Shown: positions 1-8,708 of the stretch, one piece after another
Layout of the letters: every line of letters begins with the position of its first letter
Numbering within the stretch: position 1 is the first letter of the stretch
Source: Comamonadaceae bacterium
Lineage (GTDB): Bacteria; Pseudomonadota; Gammaproteobacteria; Burkholderiales; Burkholderiaceae_C
Reading direction: 5' to 3'
NCBI GenBank assembly: GCA_004144865.1
Contig: SEAY01000006.1
Span: forward strand, 1-57,340
DNA: 57,340 bases
The notes under the pieces: model-generated
Databases searched by the model: none
Seen by the model: only the letters and a program-made list of their open reading frames with translations
Told to the model about the DNA's origin: nothing
Position numbers and translations under genes: made by a program

Positions 1-597
1 CAGGCGCGCGGCGGTGTCGCCGTCGCCGGAAGCGATCGCGCTTGCGATCGCCTCGTGTTCGTCCCAGACGGCCTCGCGCTGGCGCACCTGCTGCAGCACC
101 GCGCCCATCACGCGGCGCAGGTGCCGCCAGTGCAGTTGCGCGCTCTGCTCGATGAGCGGATTGCCGGCCGCGGCATAGAGCGCGGCGTGGAAGGCGAGGT
201 CGGCCTCGATCATGGCCTTCACGTCGTCGCCGCGCACGGCCGCGCGGCCTTGTTCCAGGACGGCCGGATCGATGCGGTAGCGGCGGCGGGCCGCCAGGCG
301 GGCGGCCAGCGCGTCGAGCGCGCCGCGCACCTGGTAGACATTGCGGATCCACTCCGTGTCCAGCGCCGCGACCTGCAGGCCGCGGCCGGGCGCGTCCTGC
401 ACGAAGCCATCGCGCTTGAGCAGCCGCAAGGCCTGCAGCACGGGTTGCCGCGACACTGCAAGTTGCTGCGCGATGTCTTCCTGCGTGATACGTTGCCCCG
501 GCGGGAGGGAGCCGTCGCAGATGGCATCGCCGAGGGTGCGGTAGACGCGGTCCACGAGGTCGGGGGCCGCTTCGAGCTGCAGCAGTTGCGCGGGCAT
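1..597 (-). CDS. GntR-family (FCD-type) transcriptional regulator, partial
   Basis: Reading the minus strand from the ATG at 597 gives 199 uninterrupted codons that run off the left edge, so the C-terminus is missing. An N-terminal winged helix-turn-helix (about residues 12-75; segments DRVYRTLGDAI, ITQEDIAQQLAVSRQPV and LKRDGFVQ) is followed by an alpha-helical FCD effector domain (YQVRGALDALAARLAA, DLAFHAALYAAAGNPLIEQ, DEHEAIASAIASGD). GntR/FCD proteins are ligand-responsive regulators, usually repressors, of catabolic genes. It is divergent from the hydrolase at 705, and a 20-bp palindrome lies five bases before its start, so it probably represses itself and the hydrolase. The effector is unknown; the fold assignment is secure. 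Confidence 0.9.
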   Translation of the reverse strand, partial: MPAQLLQLEAAPDLVDRVYRTLGDAICDGSLPPGQRITQEDIAQQLAVSRQPVLQALRLLKRDGFVQDAPGRGLQVAALDTEWIRNVYQVRGALDALAARLAARRRYRIDPAVLEQGRAAVRGDDVKAMIEADLAFHAALYAAAGNPLIEQSAQLHWRHLRRVMGAVLQQVRQREAVWDEHEAIASAIASGDGDTAARL

Positions 598-601
598 GTC
601 C

Positions 602-621
602 GTATTCTGTATACGGAATAC
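602..621. promoter_or_regulatory. Palindromic operator, probable GntR binding site
   Basis: GTATTCTGTATACGGAATAC is an inverted repeat with nine of ten positions matching between the arms and a TGTATAC core, the shape typical of FCD-type GntR operators. It lies between the divergent GntR and hydrolase genes, almost touching the GntR start. A second perfect repeat, TGACA-N5-TGTCA, lies at 657-671 before the hydrolase. Confidence 0.65.
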
Positions 622-704
622 AAGCCAGTCAACGCCAAAAACCTCACTGACGATGCTGACAAAGTGTGTCAAGATGTTGCAAACAGTAAGAGAGGGATGC
701 AGTA

Positions 705-1556
705 ATGAAGTCTGGCGACGGGGCGTGGCACGACCGCATGTACAACAACCGGGAGCTGGTTCCCGAATACCCGGCGTTCCTGGCCAAGTGGGCGAGCGAC
801 TCCCGCCAGGCCCGTGAGGCGGGGCCGTGCGAGCTGGATGTCCGTTACGGCGATGGCCCGAACGAAACCCTCGACATCTTTCCCGCCCCGCACGCGGAGG
901 CGCCCGTGCTGGTGTTCATCCACGGGGGCTACTGGCGTGCCCTGGACAAGAAGGACCAGTCCTTCGTGGGGCCGGCCTTCACCCGCGACGGCGCCTGCGT
1001 CGTGCTGCCCAACTATGCGCTGTGCCCCGCGGTCACCGTGCCGCAGATCGTCATGCAGGTCGCCCGTGCGGTGGCCTGGACCTGGCACCACATCGGGCGC
1101 TACGGCGGCGATCGCAAGCGCATCGTCGTTGCCGGCCACTCCGCGGGCGGCCACCTGGCCGCCATGACGCTGGCCTGCCTCTGGCAACAACTGGATCCTG
1201 CATTGCCGCGCGACGTGGTGCGCAGCGCCTTGGCGATTTCCGGATTGCACGATCTCGACCCGATCATGCGCACGCCCTTCCTGCAACCCGACTTGCGCCT
1301 CACCGACGACCAGGTGGCCCGCGCCAGCCCGGCGCGCCTGCAGGCGCCCAAGCACGGAACGCTGTACTCGGTGGCGGGGGGCGACGAGAGCGAGGAGTAC
1401 CACCGGCAGAACCGCCTGATCCAGGAGGCCTGGGGCGCGCGGCGGGTGCCGGTGTGCGAGACGCTGCCGGGGCTGAACCACTTCAGCGTGCTGGATGCGC
1501 TGGTGGAGCCCAGCCACCGGCTGCACCAGCTGGCGGTGGACCTGTTGCGCGCCTGA
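705..1556 (+). CDS. Alpha/beta hydrolase, kynurenine formamidase-like
   Basis: This 283-residue cytoplasmic hydrolase has an HGGYW oxyanion-hole motif (residues 73-77) and the nucleophile motif GHSAGGH with Ser146. A late Asp (GGDESEEY) and a His (LNHFSVLD) complete a catalytic triad. The HGGYW/GHSAGGH combination is characteristic of the arylformamidase (AFMID-like) and carboxylesterase group that cleaves N-formylkynurenine or related amides and esters. No other tryptophan-degradation gene is nearby, so the substrate is open. The ATG at 705 follows a GAGAGGG-like ribosome site. Control by the divergent GntR protein suggests a catabolic role. Confidence 0.8.
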   Translation: MKSGDGAWHDRMYNNRELVPEYPAFLAKWASDSRQAREAGPCELDVRYGDGPNETLDIFPAPHAEAPVLVFIHGGYWRALDKKDQSFVGPAFTRDGACVVLPNYALCPAVTVPQIVMQVARAVAWTWHHIGRYGGDRKRIVVAGHSAGGHLAAMTLACLWQQLDPALPRDVVRSALAISGLHDLDPIMRTPFLQPDLRLTDDQVARASPARLQAPKHGTLYSVAGGDESEEYHRQNRLIQEAWGARRVPVCETLPGLNHFSVLDALVEPSHRLHQLAVDLLRA

Positions 1557-1570
1557 CGCGAGGGGTGGGC

Positions 1571-1639
1571 GTCGGGGTTCCTGCGTCACCCCGACCTACG
1601 GGAGCGGGTAGGCCGGGGTGAGCGCGAAGCCGAACCCCG
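1571..1639. repeat. REP-like intergenic palindromic repeat, pair of inverted copies
   Basis: Two inverted copies of a TAGGTCGGGGTGA-type element lie between the hydrolase and guaC. The right copy (1609-1639, starting TAGGCCGGGGTGAGCGCGAA) recurs almost unchanged at 32992-33022 downstream of dxs. Each copy can fold on itself (CGGGGT pairing with ACCCCG). This is typical of dispersed REP/BIME-type elements and may also stop the two converging transcripts. Confidence 0.7.
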
Positions 1640-1650
1640 ACGCGCCCCAC

Positions 1651-2628
1651 CTACATCAGCAGGTGCTCCCCCGCGTTATCCCCCCCGAGGATCACGTAGT
1701 TCACCTTCCTGATGTCGCCGAGCTTCGTGCCGCCGGCGTAGCTGATCGAGCTCTGCAGGTCTTCCTGCATCTCCCGCAGCGTGTCGGGCAGCTTGCCCTT
1801 CACCGGTTCGAGGATGCGCTTGCCCTCGACGTGCTTGTATTCGCCCTTGTTGAAGTCCGACGCGCTGCCGTAGTACTCCTTGAACAGGCGGCCGTCCACT
1901 TCCACCGTCTCGCCGGGCGATTCCTCGTGGCCGGCCAGCATGGAGCCCACCATCACCATGGTGGCGCCGAAGCGGATGCTCTTGGCGATGTCGCCGTGCT
2001 CGCGGATGCCGCCGTCGGCGATGATCGGCTTGGTGGCCACGCGGGCGCACCACTTCAGCGCGGAGAGCTGCCAGCCCCCGGTGCCGAAGCCCGTCTTCAT
2101 GCGCGTGATGCAGACCTTGCCCGGGCCGATGCCGACCTTGGTGGCGTCGGCGCCCCAGTTCTCCAGGTCGATGATCGCCTCCGGCGTGCCCACGTTCCCG
2201 GCGATGACGAAGGCCGTCGGCAGCTTCGCCTTCAGGTGCGCGATCATGTTCTTCACCGTGTCGGCATGGCCGTGCGCGATGTCGATGGTGACGTACTCGG
2301 GCACCAGCCCTTCGGACGCCAGCCTGTCCACTGCTTCGTAATCGGCGGGCTTGACGCCCACCGAGATCGAGGCGAAGGCGCCGGCCTCCTTCATGCGCCG
2401 GACGAACTTCACGTTGTCCAGGTCGAAGCGGTGCATCACGTAGAAGTAGCCGTTGCGAGCCAGCCAGAGGCAGATCTTCTCGTCCACCACCGTCTTCATG
2501 TTCGCCGGCACCACCGGCAGCTTGAAGCGGCGGCCGCCGAACTCGATCGAGGGGTCGCACTCGGAGCGGCTTTCCACGCGGCACTTGCGCGGCAGCAGCA
2601 GAACTTTGTCGTAGTCGAAGATTTCCAT
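1651..2628 (-). CDS. guaC: GMP reductase
   Basis: This 325-residue TIM-barrel enzyme of the IMPDH/GMPR family reduces GMP to IMP with NADPH, releasing ammonia, in purine salvage. The catalytic loop is [14 protein letters not shown], with Cys173 as the covalent nucleophile and the Thr and Arg expected of GMP reductase. NADP/phosphate loop residues appear in [19 protein letters not shown]. There is no CBS insertion, which separates it from IMP dehydrogenase. Length and motifs fit the GuaC type found in Firmicutes and many beta-proteobacteria. The ATG has an upstream GGAG. It is separated from the upstream same-strand gene by a terminator. Confidence 0.93.
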   Translation of the reverse strand: MEIFDYDKVLLLPRKCRVESRSECDPSIEFGGRRFKLPVVPANMKTVVDEKICLWLARNGYFYVMHRFDLDNVKFVRRMKEAGAFASISVGVKPADYEAVDRLASEGLVPEYVTIDIAHGHADTVKNMIAHLKAKLPTAFVIAGNVGTPEAIIDLENWGADATKVGIGPGKVCITRMKTGFGTGGWQLSALKWCARVATKPIIADGGIREHGDIAKSIRFGATMVMVGSMLAGHEESPGETVEVDGRLFKEYYGSASDFNKGEYKHVEGKRILEPVKGKLPDTLREMQEDLQSSISYAGGTKLGDIRKVNYVILGGDNAGEHLLM

Positions 2629-2701
2629 TTCCAGGCTCCAGAAGTCTGTCGGTGAACAGGTGGACGCTTGGACTGGGACCCGGTACTCGCGGCGGACGCG
2701 C

Positions 2702-2737
2702 CAAAAAGAAACCGGGCCACAAATGCTTGGGCCCGGT
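2702..2737 (-). terminator. Rho-independent terminator
   Basis: On the minus strand ACCGGGC pairs with GCCCGGT across an A/T-rich loop and is followed by TTTCTTTTT. It lies just after the stop codon of the exported protein gene (stop at 2761) and separates that gene from guaC. Confidence 0.85.
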
Positions 2738-2760
2738 GACTGATTCTACTGCGGTGCCGC

Positions 2761-3420
2761 TCAGCGGCATTCGGTCTGGCTGATAGCCCTGATATGCCCC
2801 CGGCCATCCTGCAGCACCGCCACCAGCCTCAGCCGTTCGGGCCGGGCGCCTTCGTGGATCTGCATGGGGCGCGTTTCCGCCAGCCGTCCCGGCGCGCGGC
2901 CGACCGTCTTCGTCCAGTCGGGGCGGAACACGTTGCGCACCAGGTTGCGCGCCACCGGGCTGCCTTCGATGCCGGCCGGCAACTGCTCCACCAGCAGCAG
3001 CCACGCGCGCCAGGCGTCGCCCGCGTGCTCCTTGAGCTCCATGGAAGTGCCGACATAGTCGTTGAAAGCCTGGCCCTGCGCCAGCCGCAGCGGCGCGGGG
3101 TCGCCCTGGCGGCGGCTGGTCACGCTGCTGCTGCGCTCCGGCGGGGCGATGCGCAGGGAGCGCAGCCGCTCCGCCGCATCCCGCGAGGCCACCGCGGACA
3201 AGGGAGCGTCCTCCCCCTTCAGGCCGGGCACGATCCAGTCCAGCGCGATGGTGTCGCTGCCGGCCCGGGGCGCGGCCGGGTCGCGCCAGCATTCCAGGCA
3301 GTCCGCACTGATGAACCGCTCCAGCACGGCGGCGGGCTGCGGCACGTCGTCGCTCGTGCACAGGGCCTGCGCGGCGGCGGGCAGGGCGAGCAGGAGGCAG
3401 AGGCTGAGCGGTCGGAGCAC
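2761..3420 (-). CDS. Exported protein of unknown function with CxxC motif
   Basis: This 219-residue protein has a clear Sec signal peptide (MLRPLSLCLLLALPAAAQA). The mature part starts LCTSDDVPQPAAVLERF and carries a DCLECW motif near residue 43, which resembles the redox-active CxxC of thioredoxin-like or DUF1223-type periplasmic proteins. No family is firmly recognised in the rest. It is a single-gene unit, ending in a strong terminator and divergent from the helicase at 3477. A periplasmic redox or metal-binding role is only inference. Confidence 0.7.
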   Translation of the reverse strand: MLRPLSLCLLLALPAAAQALCTSDDVPQPAAVLERFISADCLECWRDPAAPRAGSDTIALDWIVPGLKGEDAPLSAVASRDAAERLRSLRIAPPERSSSVTSRRQGDPAPLRLAQGQAFNDYVGTSMELKEHAGDAWRAWLLLVEQLPAGIEGSPVARNLVRNVFRPDWTKTVGRAPGRLAETRPMQIHEGARPERLRLVAVLQDGRGHIRAISQTECR

Positions 3421-3465
3421 GGCGGGGATGTTCGTTGGGCACGGCGCCGGATGCGGCGGGCTTCC

Positions 3466-3471
3466 TACAAT
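3466..3471 (+). promoter_or_regulatory. -10 box TACAAT of the uvrD helicase gene
   Basis: TACAAT lies five bases before the ATG at 3477, so transcription would begin at or very near the start codon. This supports the ATG at 3477 over the upstream in-frame start at 3435. No good -35 is visible. Confidence 0.55.
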
Positions 3472-3476
3472 GCCAC

Positions 3477-5852
3477 ATGTTCCCAGAAGCCGCCGCCGAC
3501 GCGCCCCTGCTGCAGTCCCTCAACCCCGAACAGCGCGCCGCCGTCACCCTGCCCAGCGAGCCCGCCCTCATCCTGGCCGGCGCCGGATCGGGCAAGACGC
3601 GCGTGCTCACCACCCGCATCGCCTGGCTGCTCGCCACGGGCCAGATCGGCCCCGGCAACGTGCTGGCCGTGACTTTCACCAACAAGGCTGCCAAGGAGAT
3701 GATGACGCGGCTGCAGGCCATGCTGCCCGTCAACGTGCGCGGCATGTGGATAGGCACCTTCCACGGCCTGTGCAACCGTTTCCTGCGCGCCCATTACAAG
3801 CTTGCCAACCTGCCGCAGAGCTTCCAGATCCTGGACACGCAGGACCAGCTGTCCGCCGTCAAGCGCGTGATGAAGCAGCACAACGTGGACGAGGAACGCT
3901 TCCCGGCCAAGGAGCTGCAGTGGTTCATCGCCGGCTGCAAGGAAGAGGGCCTGCGCCCCAACATGGTCGAGGTCCGCACCGAGGAAGACCGGCGCAAGGC
4001 CGAGATCTACCAGCTCTACGAGGAACAATGCCAGCGGGAGGGCGTGGTCGACTTCGCCGAGCTGATGCTGCGCAGCTACGAGCTGCTGCGCGACAACGAC
4101 CCCATCCGCGAGCACTACCGGCGCCGCTTCCACCACATCCTGATCGACGAGTTCCAGGACACCAACAAGCTGCAGTACGCGTGGATCAAGATGTTCGCGG
4201 GCGAAGGCAATTCCGTCTTCGCCGTGGGCGACGACGACCAGAGCATCTATGCCTTCCGCGGCGCACGCGTGGGCAACATGGCGGACTTCGTGCGCGAGTT
4301 CTCGGTGCGCCACCAGATCAAGCTGGAGCAGAACTACCGCAGCTACAGCAACATCCTCGACTCCGCCAATGCCCTGATCGCGCACAACAAGTCGCGGCTG
4401 GGCAAGAACCTGCGCACGGACCAGGGCCCCGGCGAGCCGGTGCGCGTGTACGAAGCGCCGACAGACATGGCCGAGGCGCAGTGGCTGGTGGAGGAAGTCC
4501 GCCAGCTCGTGCGCGATGACATTGCTCGCCACGAAATCGCGCTGCTCTATCGCAGCAACGCCCAGAGCCGCGTGCTGGAAACGGCGCTCTTCAACGCCTC
4601 GGTGCCTTACCGCGTCTACGGCGGCCTGCGCTTCTTCGAGCGGGCCGAGATCAAGCACGCGCTGTCGTACCTGCGCCTGCTGGAGAACCCCAACGACGAC
4701 ACCAGCTTCCTGCGCGTGGTGAACTTCCCCGCGCGCGGCATAGGCGCGCGCACCATCGAGCAGCTGCAGGACGCGGCCCGCGCGGCGGGTTCGTCGCTGC
4801 ACGACGCCGTGGGCGCCACCACCGGCAAGGCCGGCGCGAACCTCGCGGCCTTCGTGCAGAAGGTCGCCGGGATACGCGCCGAGACCGAAGGCTTGACCCT
4901 GCGCGAGATCATCGAGGTGATGCTCCAGCGCAGCGGCCTCATCGAGCACTACCGCACCGAACGCGACGGCGCCGACCGCATCGAGAACCTCGAGGAACTG
5001 GTCAACGCGGCGGAAAGCTTCGTCACGCAGGAGGGCTTCGGGCGCGATGCGGTGGCGCTGCCGGTCGACGAACTCGGCACCACGGTGCTGCGGCAATCCC
5101 CCGCGAGCCAGGGGCTGGATCCGAGCGAGCCGGAGATCAACGAGCCCGCGCCGGACTACGTGCCGCCGGATGCCGAGACGGGCGAGACGCTCTCGCCGCT
5201 GGCCGCCTTCCTCACGCACGCCGCGCTCGAATCCGGCGACAACCAGGCGCAGGCCGGCCAGGACGCCGTGCAGCTGATGACGGTGCACGCCGCCAAGGGC
5301 CTGGAGTTCGACTGCGTGTTCGTCACCGGCCTGGAAGAGGGCCTGTTCCCCAGCGAGCGTTCGCTGGCCGACCACGACGGCCTGGAGGAGGAGCGGCGCC
5401 TGATGTACGTGGCGATCACGCGCGCCCGCAAGCGCCTGTACCTGAGCCACTCGCAGACGCGCCTGCTGCACGGGCAGACGCGCTACAACGTGCGCAGCCG
5501 CTTCTTCGACGAGCTGCCGGAACATGCGATGAAGTGGCTCACGCCGAAGAACCAGAGCTTCGGCGGCTCCGCCTTCGGCTTCGGCATGGGCTACCCGACG
5601 TCGCGCAGCACGGGCAGCAGCAACTGGAACCAGCGCGGCGACACCTTCGCCAGCCCGCCGGTGCCCGCGCAGAAGGCGCCGCCGGAGCACGGGCTGCGCA
5701 CCGGGATGAAGGTGTTCCACGCCAAGTTCGGCGAGGGGACGGTGCTGACGCTGGAAGGCTCGGGGCAGGATGCCCGCGCGAACATCAACTTCCCGCGGCA
5801 CGGCCAGAAGTGGCTGGCGCTTTCGGTGGCGAAGCTGACCCCGGTGGATTGA
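3477..5852 (+). CDS. uvrD: UvrD/PcrA-type superfamily 1 DNA helicase
   Basis: This 791-residue 3'-5' helicase acts in nucleotide-excision and mismatch repair and removes proteins from DNA. Walker A is GAGSGKT (residues 35-41), and Walker B is DEFQDTN (Asp224-Glu225). Later motifs include VGDDDQSIYAFRGA, QNYRS, TVHAAKGLEFD and VAITRARKRLYL. The C-terminal 50 residues (GMKVFHAKFGEGTVL...) form the Tudor-like domain of UvrD/PcrA, which separates it from Rep and from the second helicase in this window. An in-frame start at 3435 would add 14 residues upstream of the TACAAT box and is rejected. Confidence 0.92.
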   Translation: MFPEAAADAPLLQSLNPEQRAAVTLPSEPALILAGAGSGKTRVLTTRIAWLLATGQIGPGNVLAVTFTNKAAKEMMTRLQAMLPVNVRGMWIGTFHGLCNRFLRAHYKLANLPQSFQILDTQDQLSAVKRVMKQHNVDEERFPAKELQWFIAGCKEEGLRPNMVEVRTEEDRRKAEIYQLYEEQCQREGVVDFAELMLRSYELLRDNDPIREHYRRRFHHILIDEFQDTNKLQYAWIKMFAGEGNSVFAVGDDDQSIYAFRGARVGNMADFVREFSVRHQIKLEQNYRSYSNILDSANALIAHNKSRLGKNLRTDQGPGEPVRVYEAPTDMAEAQWLVEEVRQLVRDDIARHEIALLYRSNAQSRVLETALFNASVPYRVYGGLRFFERAEIKHALSYLRLLENPNDDTSFLRVVNFPARGIGARTIEQLQDAARAAGSSLHDAVGATTGKAGANLAAFVQKVAGIRAETEGLTLREIIEVMLQRSGLIEHYRTERDGADRIENLEELVNAAESFVTQEGFGRDAVALPVDELGTTVLRQSPASQGLDPSEPEINEPAPDYVPPDAETGETLSPLAAFLTHAALESGDNQAQAGQDAVQLMTVHAAKGLEFDCVFVTGLEEGLFPSERSLADHDGLEEERRLMYVAITRARKRLYLSHSQTRLLHGQTRYNVRSRFFDELPEHAMKWLTPKNQSFGGSAFGFGMGYPTSRSTGSSNWNQRGDTFASPPVPAQKAPPEHGLRTGMKVFHAKFGEGTVLTLEGSGQDARANINFPRHGQKWLALSVAKLTPVD

Positions 5853-5867
5853 GGGGCAGCGGCGGCT

Positions 5868-6017
5868 TCAGTGGCCGCCGGCCTGCCGCCCTTTTTCTTC
5901 GGAGCCGCCCTGCGGCCCCTCGTCCAGCGGCAGGTCGGGCGTGCCCGGCGCCGGCGGCTCGAGGGGCTGCGGCTCGGTGTCGGGAAAATCGGCGCTCGGG
6001 CCCTTGGGTTGGTTCAT
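5868..6017 (-). CDS. Small acidic Pro-rich hypothetical protein
   Basis: This 49-residue protein (MNQPKGPSADFPDTEPQPLE...) has no hydrophobic core, is rich in Pro, Glu and Asp, and ends GGH. The ATG at 6017 is preceded by a strong purine-rich site (GAGGAGGGGG), which favours a real gene, and a 14-codon N-terminal extension is not needed. It is convergent with uvrD, and the short gap holds a GC hairpin. Such short disordered proteins are often annotated in Comamonadaceae; the function is unknown. Confidence 0.55.
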   Translation of the reverse strand: MNQPKGPSADFPDTEPQPLEPPAPGTPDLPLDEGPQGGSEEKGRQAGGH

Positions 6018-6085
6018 GGCGCCGCCCCCTCCTCGCCGGGCTGTGGCCAAAGCTTGCAAATGCGAAAGCCCATTCTACGGGCGCG

Positions 6086-6115
6086 CCCTGGATTCCCGCG
6101 TGCGCGGGAACGACG
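6086..6115. repeat. Intergenic palindromic repeat (GGATTCCCGC type)
   Basis: CCCTGGATTCCCGCGTGCGC continues into GGGAACGACG. TTCCCGCG and CGCGGGAA form a hairpin with a short loop. The same family recurs at 11922-12000 as two inverted copies. Confidence 0.75.
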
Positions 6116-6119
6116 TCGT

Positions 6120-6860
6120 CTACCGTTGCGGCGCCGGCTGCTGCGCCGGATCCACATAGCCGCCAGCCTTGCTGCCCCGAAGGCCCATCACTTCCCATGC
6201 CGTGCGCTGGTTCACCAGGCGGGCCAGGAACTCGACTTCCTCGTCGGTGTGGTTGATGGGGGGCGCGTACGCCAGGCGGCGGCCGTTCACCGGCGCCGGC
6301 TCCGCCCAGAAGGACTGGTGGTAGCCGGCGCGCGAGACCGTGCTGTCGTCGCCCGCGGCCAGTTCCACCGTGCCGTAGCAGTTGCAGAAGTAGCTGCGGA
6401 AGTTCTCGTTGGCGCGCACCTCGGTGTAGACGCCGGTGCCGCGGATGCCCGCGGTCAGCGTCGGCGTGACGATCCGGCGGTGCGAGCCGCGGCCCCACAC
6501 GCTCACCATGGCGCCCGTCAACAGGCGCAGGACGCTGACCGTGTTGAGCGTGTCGCCGCGCTCGATGGCGATGTTCGTGTTCTCCCGCAGGTGGTAGGCG
6601 GAGCCGCCCACGGCGAAGATCAGGGTGGAGCCGGGGCCCGTCTGCACCTGGTCGCCGGTCTGGATGGTCTGCTGCGCGGACAGCGGGCGGCCGTTCACCG
6701 TGGCGTCGCCGCGCAGTTCGACGATGTTGCTGCGCTGCTGGGCCTGTGCGGACGCGAAACCGCCGGCGGCGGTCCAGGCGGCGGCGGCCTGCAGGAAGCC
6801 GCGTCGCCGCGTCCACAGCAGCTCGCTCTCCTTGCGTCCTTCCAGGGTGTGATGACTCAT
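6120..6860 (-). CDS. FecR-domain protein with Tat-like signal
   Basis: This 246-residue protein starts at the ATG at 6860. Residues 17-45 hold a twin-arginine-like signal (TRRRGFLQAAAAW...SAQAQ), so it is probably exported folded. A FecR-type beta domain follows: VNGRPLSAQQTIQTGDQVQTG, then RIVTPTLTAGIRGTGVY. The unusual YFCNCYGTVEL brings two cysteines close together. Proteins of this kind, not partnered with a FecI sigma factor, are usually periplasmic or envelope-associated. Its ATG overlaps the stop of the upstream BPSS1780-type gene by four bases (ATGA), so the two are translationally coupled. Confidence 0.8.
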   Translation of the reverse strand: MSHHTLEGRKESELLWTRRRGFLQAAAAWTAAGGFASAQAQQRSNIVELRGDATVNGRPLSAQQTIQTGDQVQTGPGSTLIFAVGGSAYHLRENTNIAIERGDTLNTVSVLRLLTGAMVSVWGRGSHRRIVTPTLTAGIRGTGVYTEVRANENFRSYFCNCYGTVELAAGDDSTVSRAGYHQSFWAEPAPVNGRRLAYAPPINHTDEEVEFLARLVNQRTAWEVMGLRGSKAGGYVDPAQQPAPQR

Positions 6861-7645
6861 GGCTTGCTTTCTCCTCCGGGTTGTTCTGGGGCGGGCAGCT
6901 CCTCCCCGCCGTCGTCGGCGCGGAAGCTGTCGCGGAAAGTGAAGTACAGCGAGGTCGAGAACATCGCCACGAGCAGCAGCACGGTGGGCATCATGATGCT
7001 GCGCGCCACGGCGGCGCCGCCCAGCATCATGCCGATGGTGCTCACCAGGAAGCCCACGAGCAGGAACACGGCCATCCACGCCACGCCATAGAGGAACATC
7101 GCGCCGAAGTTGCGCAGCACCGCCACCGCGCTGAAGAAGAGGCTCTTCACCGGCGGGATGCCGTGCCAGTGCACGAGGGCCGGGGCGTGCCAGAACAGCA
7201 CCACCAGCGGCATGTGCAGCAGCAGCACGTAGATCATGCGCGGATCCAGCTGCGGCGCCTCGGCATCGGTGGGCGGCGTCACGGGCCCGCCCAACAGGCC
7301 GCCGAGCAGCGTCGCGAGCAGCGAACCCGCGGTGTAGATCGCGCCCAGCACCAGCATCGCGCGGGCGCGCTGGCGGCCGGCACGGAAGGCGCTCACCAGC
7401 ACCGTGGGCATCGGGAAGCGGCCGCTCGCGGCCTCGGCGGTCGCTGCCATCAGGCCGAGGGTGGCGGCCGGGACGAGCATCGCCCCCAGCAGGCTGCCGA
7501 CCACCGGCAGCTGCGAGATCACCAGCACGGTGGCCATGTACATGAAGAACAGGCCGGTCAGCGCCAGCGGCTGCTTCAGGAAGGTCTTGATGCCGAGCTT
7601 GACCCACTCGATGCCGGTGCGGGCAGGGACGATGTTGAGTTTCAC
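6857..7645 (-). CDS. BPSS1780-family integral membrane protein
   Basis: This 262-residue protein begins MKLNIVPARTGIEWVKLGIK, the diagnostic N-terminus of the BPSS1780 family, followed by about six hydrophobic segments and a hydrophilic acidic tail (DDGGEELPAPEQPGGESKP). The family is confined largely to beta-proteobacteria, and its function is not established. It overlaps the FecR gene by four bases and is probably the first gene of a two-gene operon. Confidence 0.8.
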   Translation of the reverse strand: MKLNIVPARTGIEWVKLGIKTFLKQPLALTGLFFMYMATVLVISQLPVVGSLLGAMLVPAATLGLMAATAEAASGRFPMPTVLVSAFRAGRQRARAMLVLGAIYTAGSLLATLLGGLLGGPVTPPTDAEAPQLDPRMIYVLLLHMPLVVLFWHAPALVHWHGIPPVKSLFFSAVAVLRNFGAMFLYGVAWMAVFLLVGFLVSTIGMMLGGAAVARSIMMPTVLLLVAMFSTSLYFTFRDSFRADDGGEELPAPEQPGGESKP

Positions 7646-7726
7646 GGAAGGGGCAGTACGCGGCAGTGTCGTGATTCGATGTGTGCCTGCGGGCAGGGTA
7701 CCCGGGCGAAGGCCGGCGATGCGTGA

Positions 7727-8707
7727 CTAATTTAACGCAAGCGCATCCGCGCCTACGGCGTGGCGCACGCGTTCGCGCAACACGCGTTCGAAATGCGACG
7801 GGTCGTGGGGCTTGAGCAGGGAGGCCTCGCGCGGGAGGTGGAAGTCCCACAGGCGCGAGATCCAGAAGCGCAGCGCGCCCGCGCGCAGCATCGCGGGCAG
7901 CAGCTGGCGTTCCGCCGGCGAGAGGGGGCGCACCTGCGCATAGGCCTGCACGAAAGCCTGCGCGCGCTGGGCGTCGTGCGCGCCCGTGGGCAGGTCGATC
8001 GCCCAGTCGTTCAGGCACACGGCGATGTCGAACAGCCACGCGTCGACGCCGGCGAAGTAGAAATCGAAGAAGCCGGAGAGCCGGCCTTCCTGGAACATCA
8101 CGTTGTCGCGGAACAGGTCGGCGTGCACGGGACCGCGGGGCAGGGCGGCGTAGGCCGAGCTCGCAGCCACGTGGTTCTGGTAGGCGAGTTCGGCCTGCAG
8201 CAATGCCGCCTGGGATGCGGTCACGAAGGGCAGCACCACGGGCACGGTCTCGTTCCACCAGGAAAGGCCGCGCAGGTTGGGCTGGCGCCGGTTGTAGTCG
8301 CGCCCGGCCAGGTGCATGCGGGCCAGCATCGCGCCCACCTGCGCGCAATGGTCGGCGGTCGGGGCCAGTTCGTGCGCGCCTTCCAGCTTGTTCACCAGCG
8401 CCGCCGGCTTGCCGGCCACCGTGTGCAGGATGTCGCCGCTGCGGTCGGCGGCCGGGTCCGGCACCGGGATGCCGTGCTGCGCCAGGTGCTTCATCAGGTG
8501 CAGGTAGAACGGCAGCTGCGCGGCGGTGAGGCGCTCGAACAGGGTGAGCACGAACTCGCGCTCGCCCAGCACGTCCCGCGCCGTCACGAAGTAGTTGGTG
8601 TTCTCGATGCCGGACTGGATGCCGCGCATGGCGGCAAGCTCGCCGAGGTTCAGCGCGCGCAGCAGCGCCCCCGCCTCGTCTTCCGAGACTTCGGTGAAGA
8701 CGGCCAT
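7727..8707 (-). CDS. thrB: Homoserine kinase (aminoglycoside-phosphotransferase fold)
   Basis: This 326-residue enzyme phosphorylates homoserine in threonine biosynthesis. It belongs to the APH/choline-kinase fold type of ThrB found in Pseudomonas and Burkholderiales, not the GHMP type of E. coli. The start is [16 protein letters not shown], with FVLTLFE as the ATP-binding strand. The catalytic loop is [14 protein letters not shown] (HxDLxxxN), and the metal-binding segment is [16 protein letters not shown]. The ATG at 8707 lies one base after the stop of the DUF2782 gene, so the genes are coupled. A 63-residue upstream extension in the same frame overlaps DUF2782 and is rejected. Confidence 0.92.
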   Translation of the reverse strand: MAVFTEVSEDEAGALLRALNLGELAAMRGIQSGIENTNYFVTARDVLGEREFVLTLFERLTAAQLPFYLHLMKHLAQHGIPVPDPAADRSGDILHTVAGKPAALVNKLEGAHELAPTADHCAQVGAMLARMHLAGRDYNRRQPNLRGLSWWNETVPVVLPFVTASQAALLQAELAYQNHVAASSAYAALPRGPVHADLFRDNVMFQEGRLSGFFDFYFAGVDAWLFDIAVCLNDWAIDLPTGAHDAQRAQAFVQAYAQVRPLSPAERQLLPAMLRAGALRFWISRLWDFHLPREASLLKPHDPSHFERVLRERVRHAVGADALALN

Positions 8708-8708
8708 G

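Noticed and set aside
2629-2760. A purine riboswitch in the guaC leader
   Set aside because: I see only a terminator for the upstream gene and a plain ribosome site; no conserved purine-aptamer core is visible.
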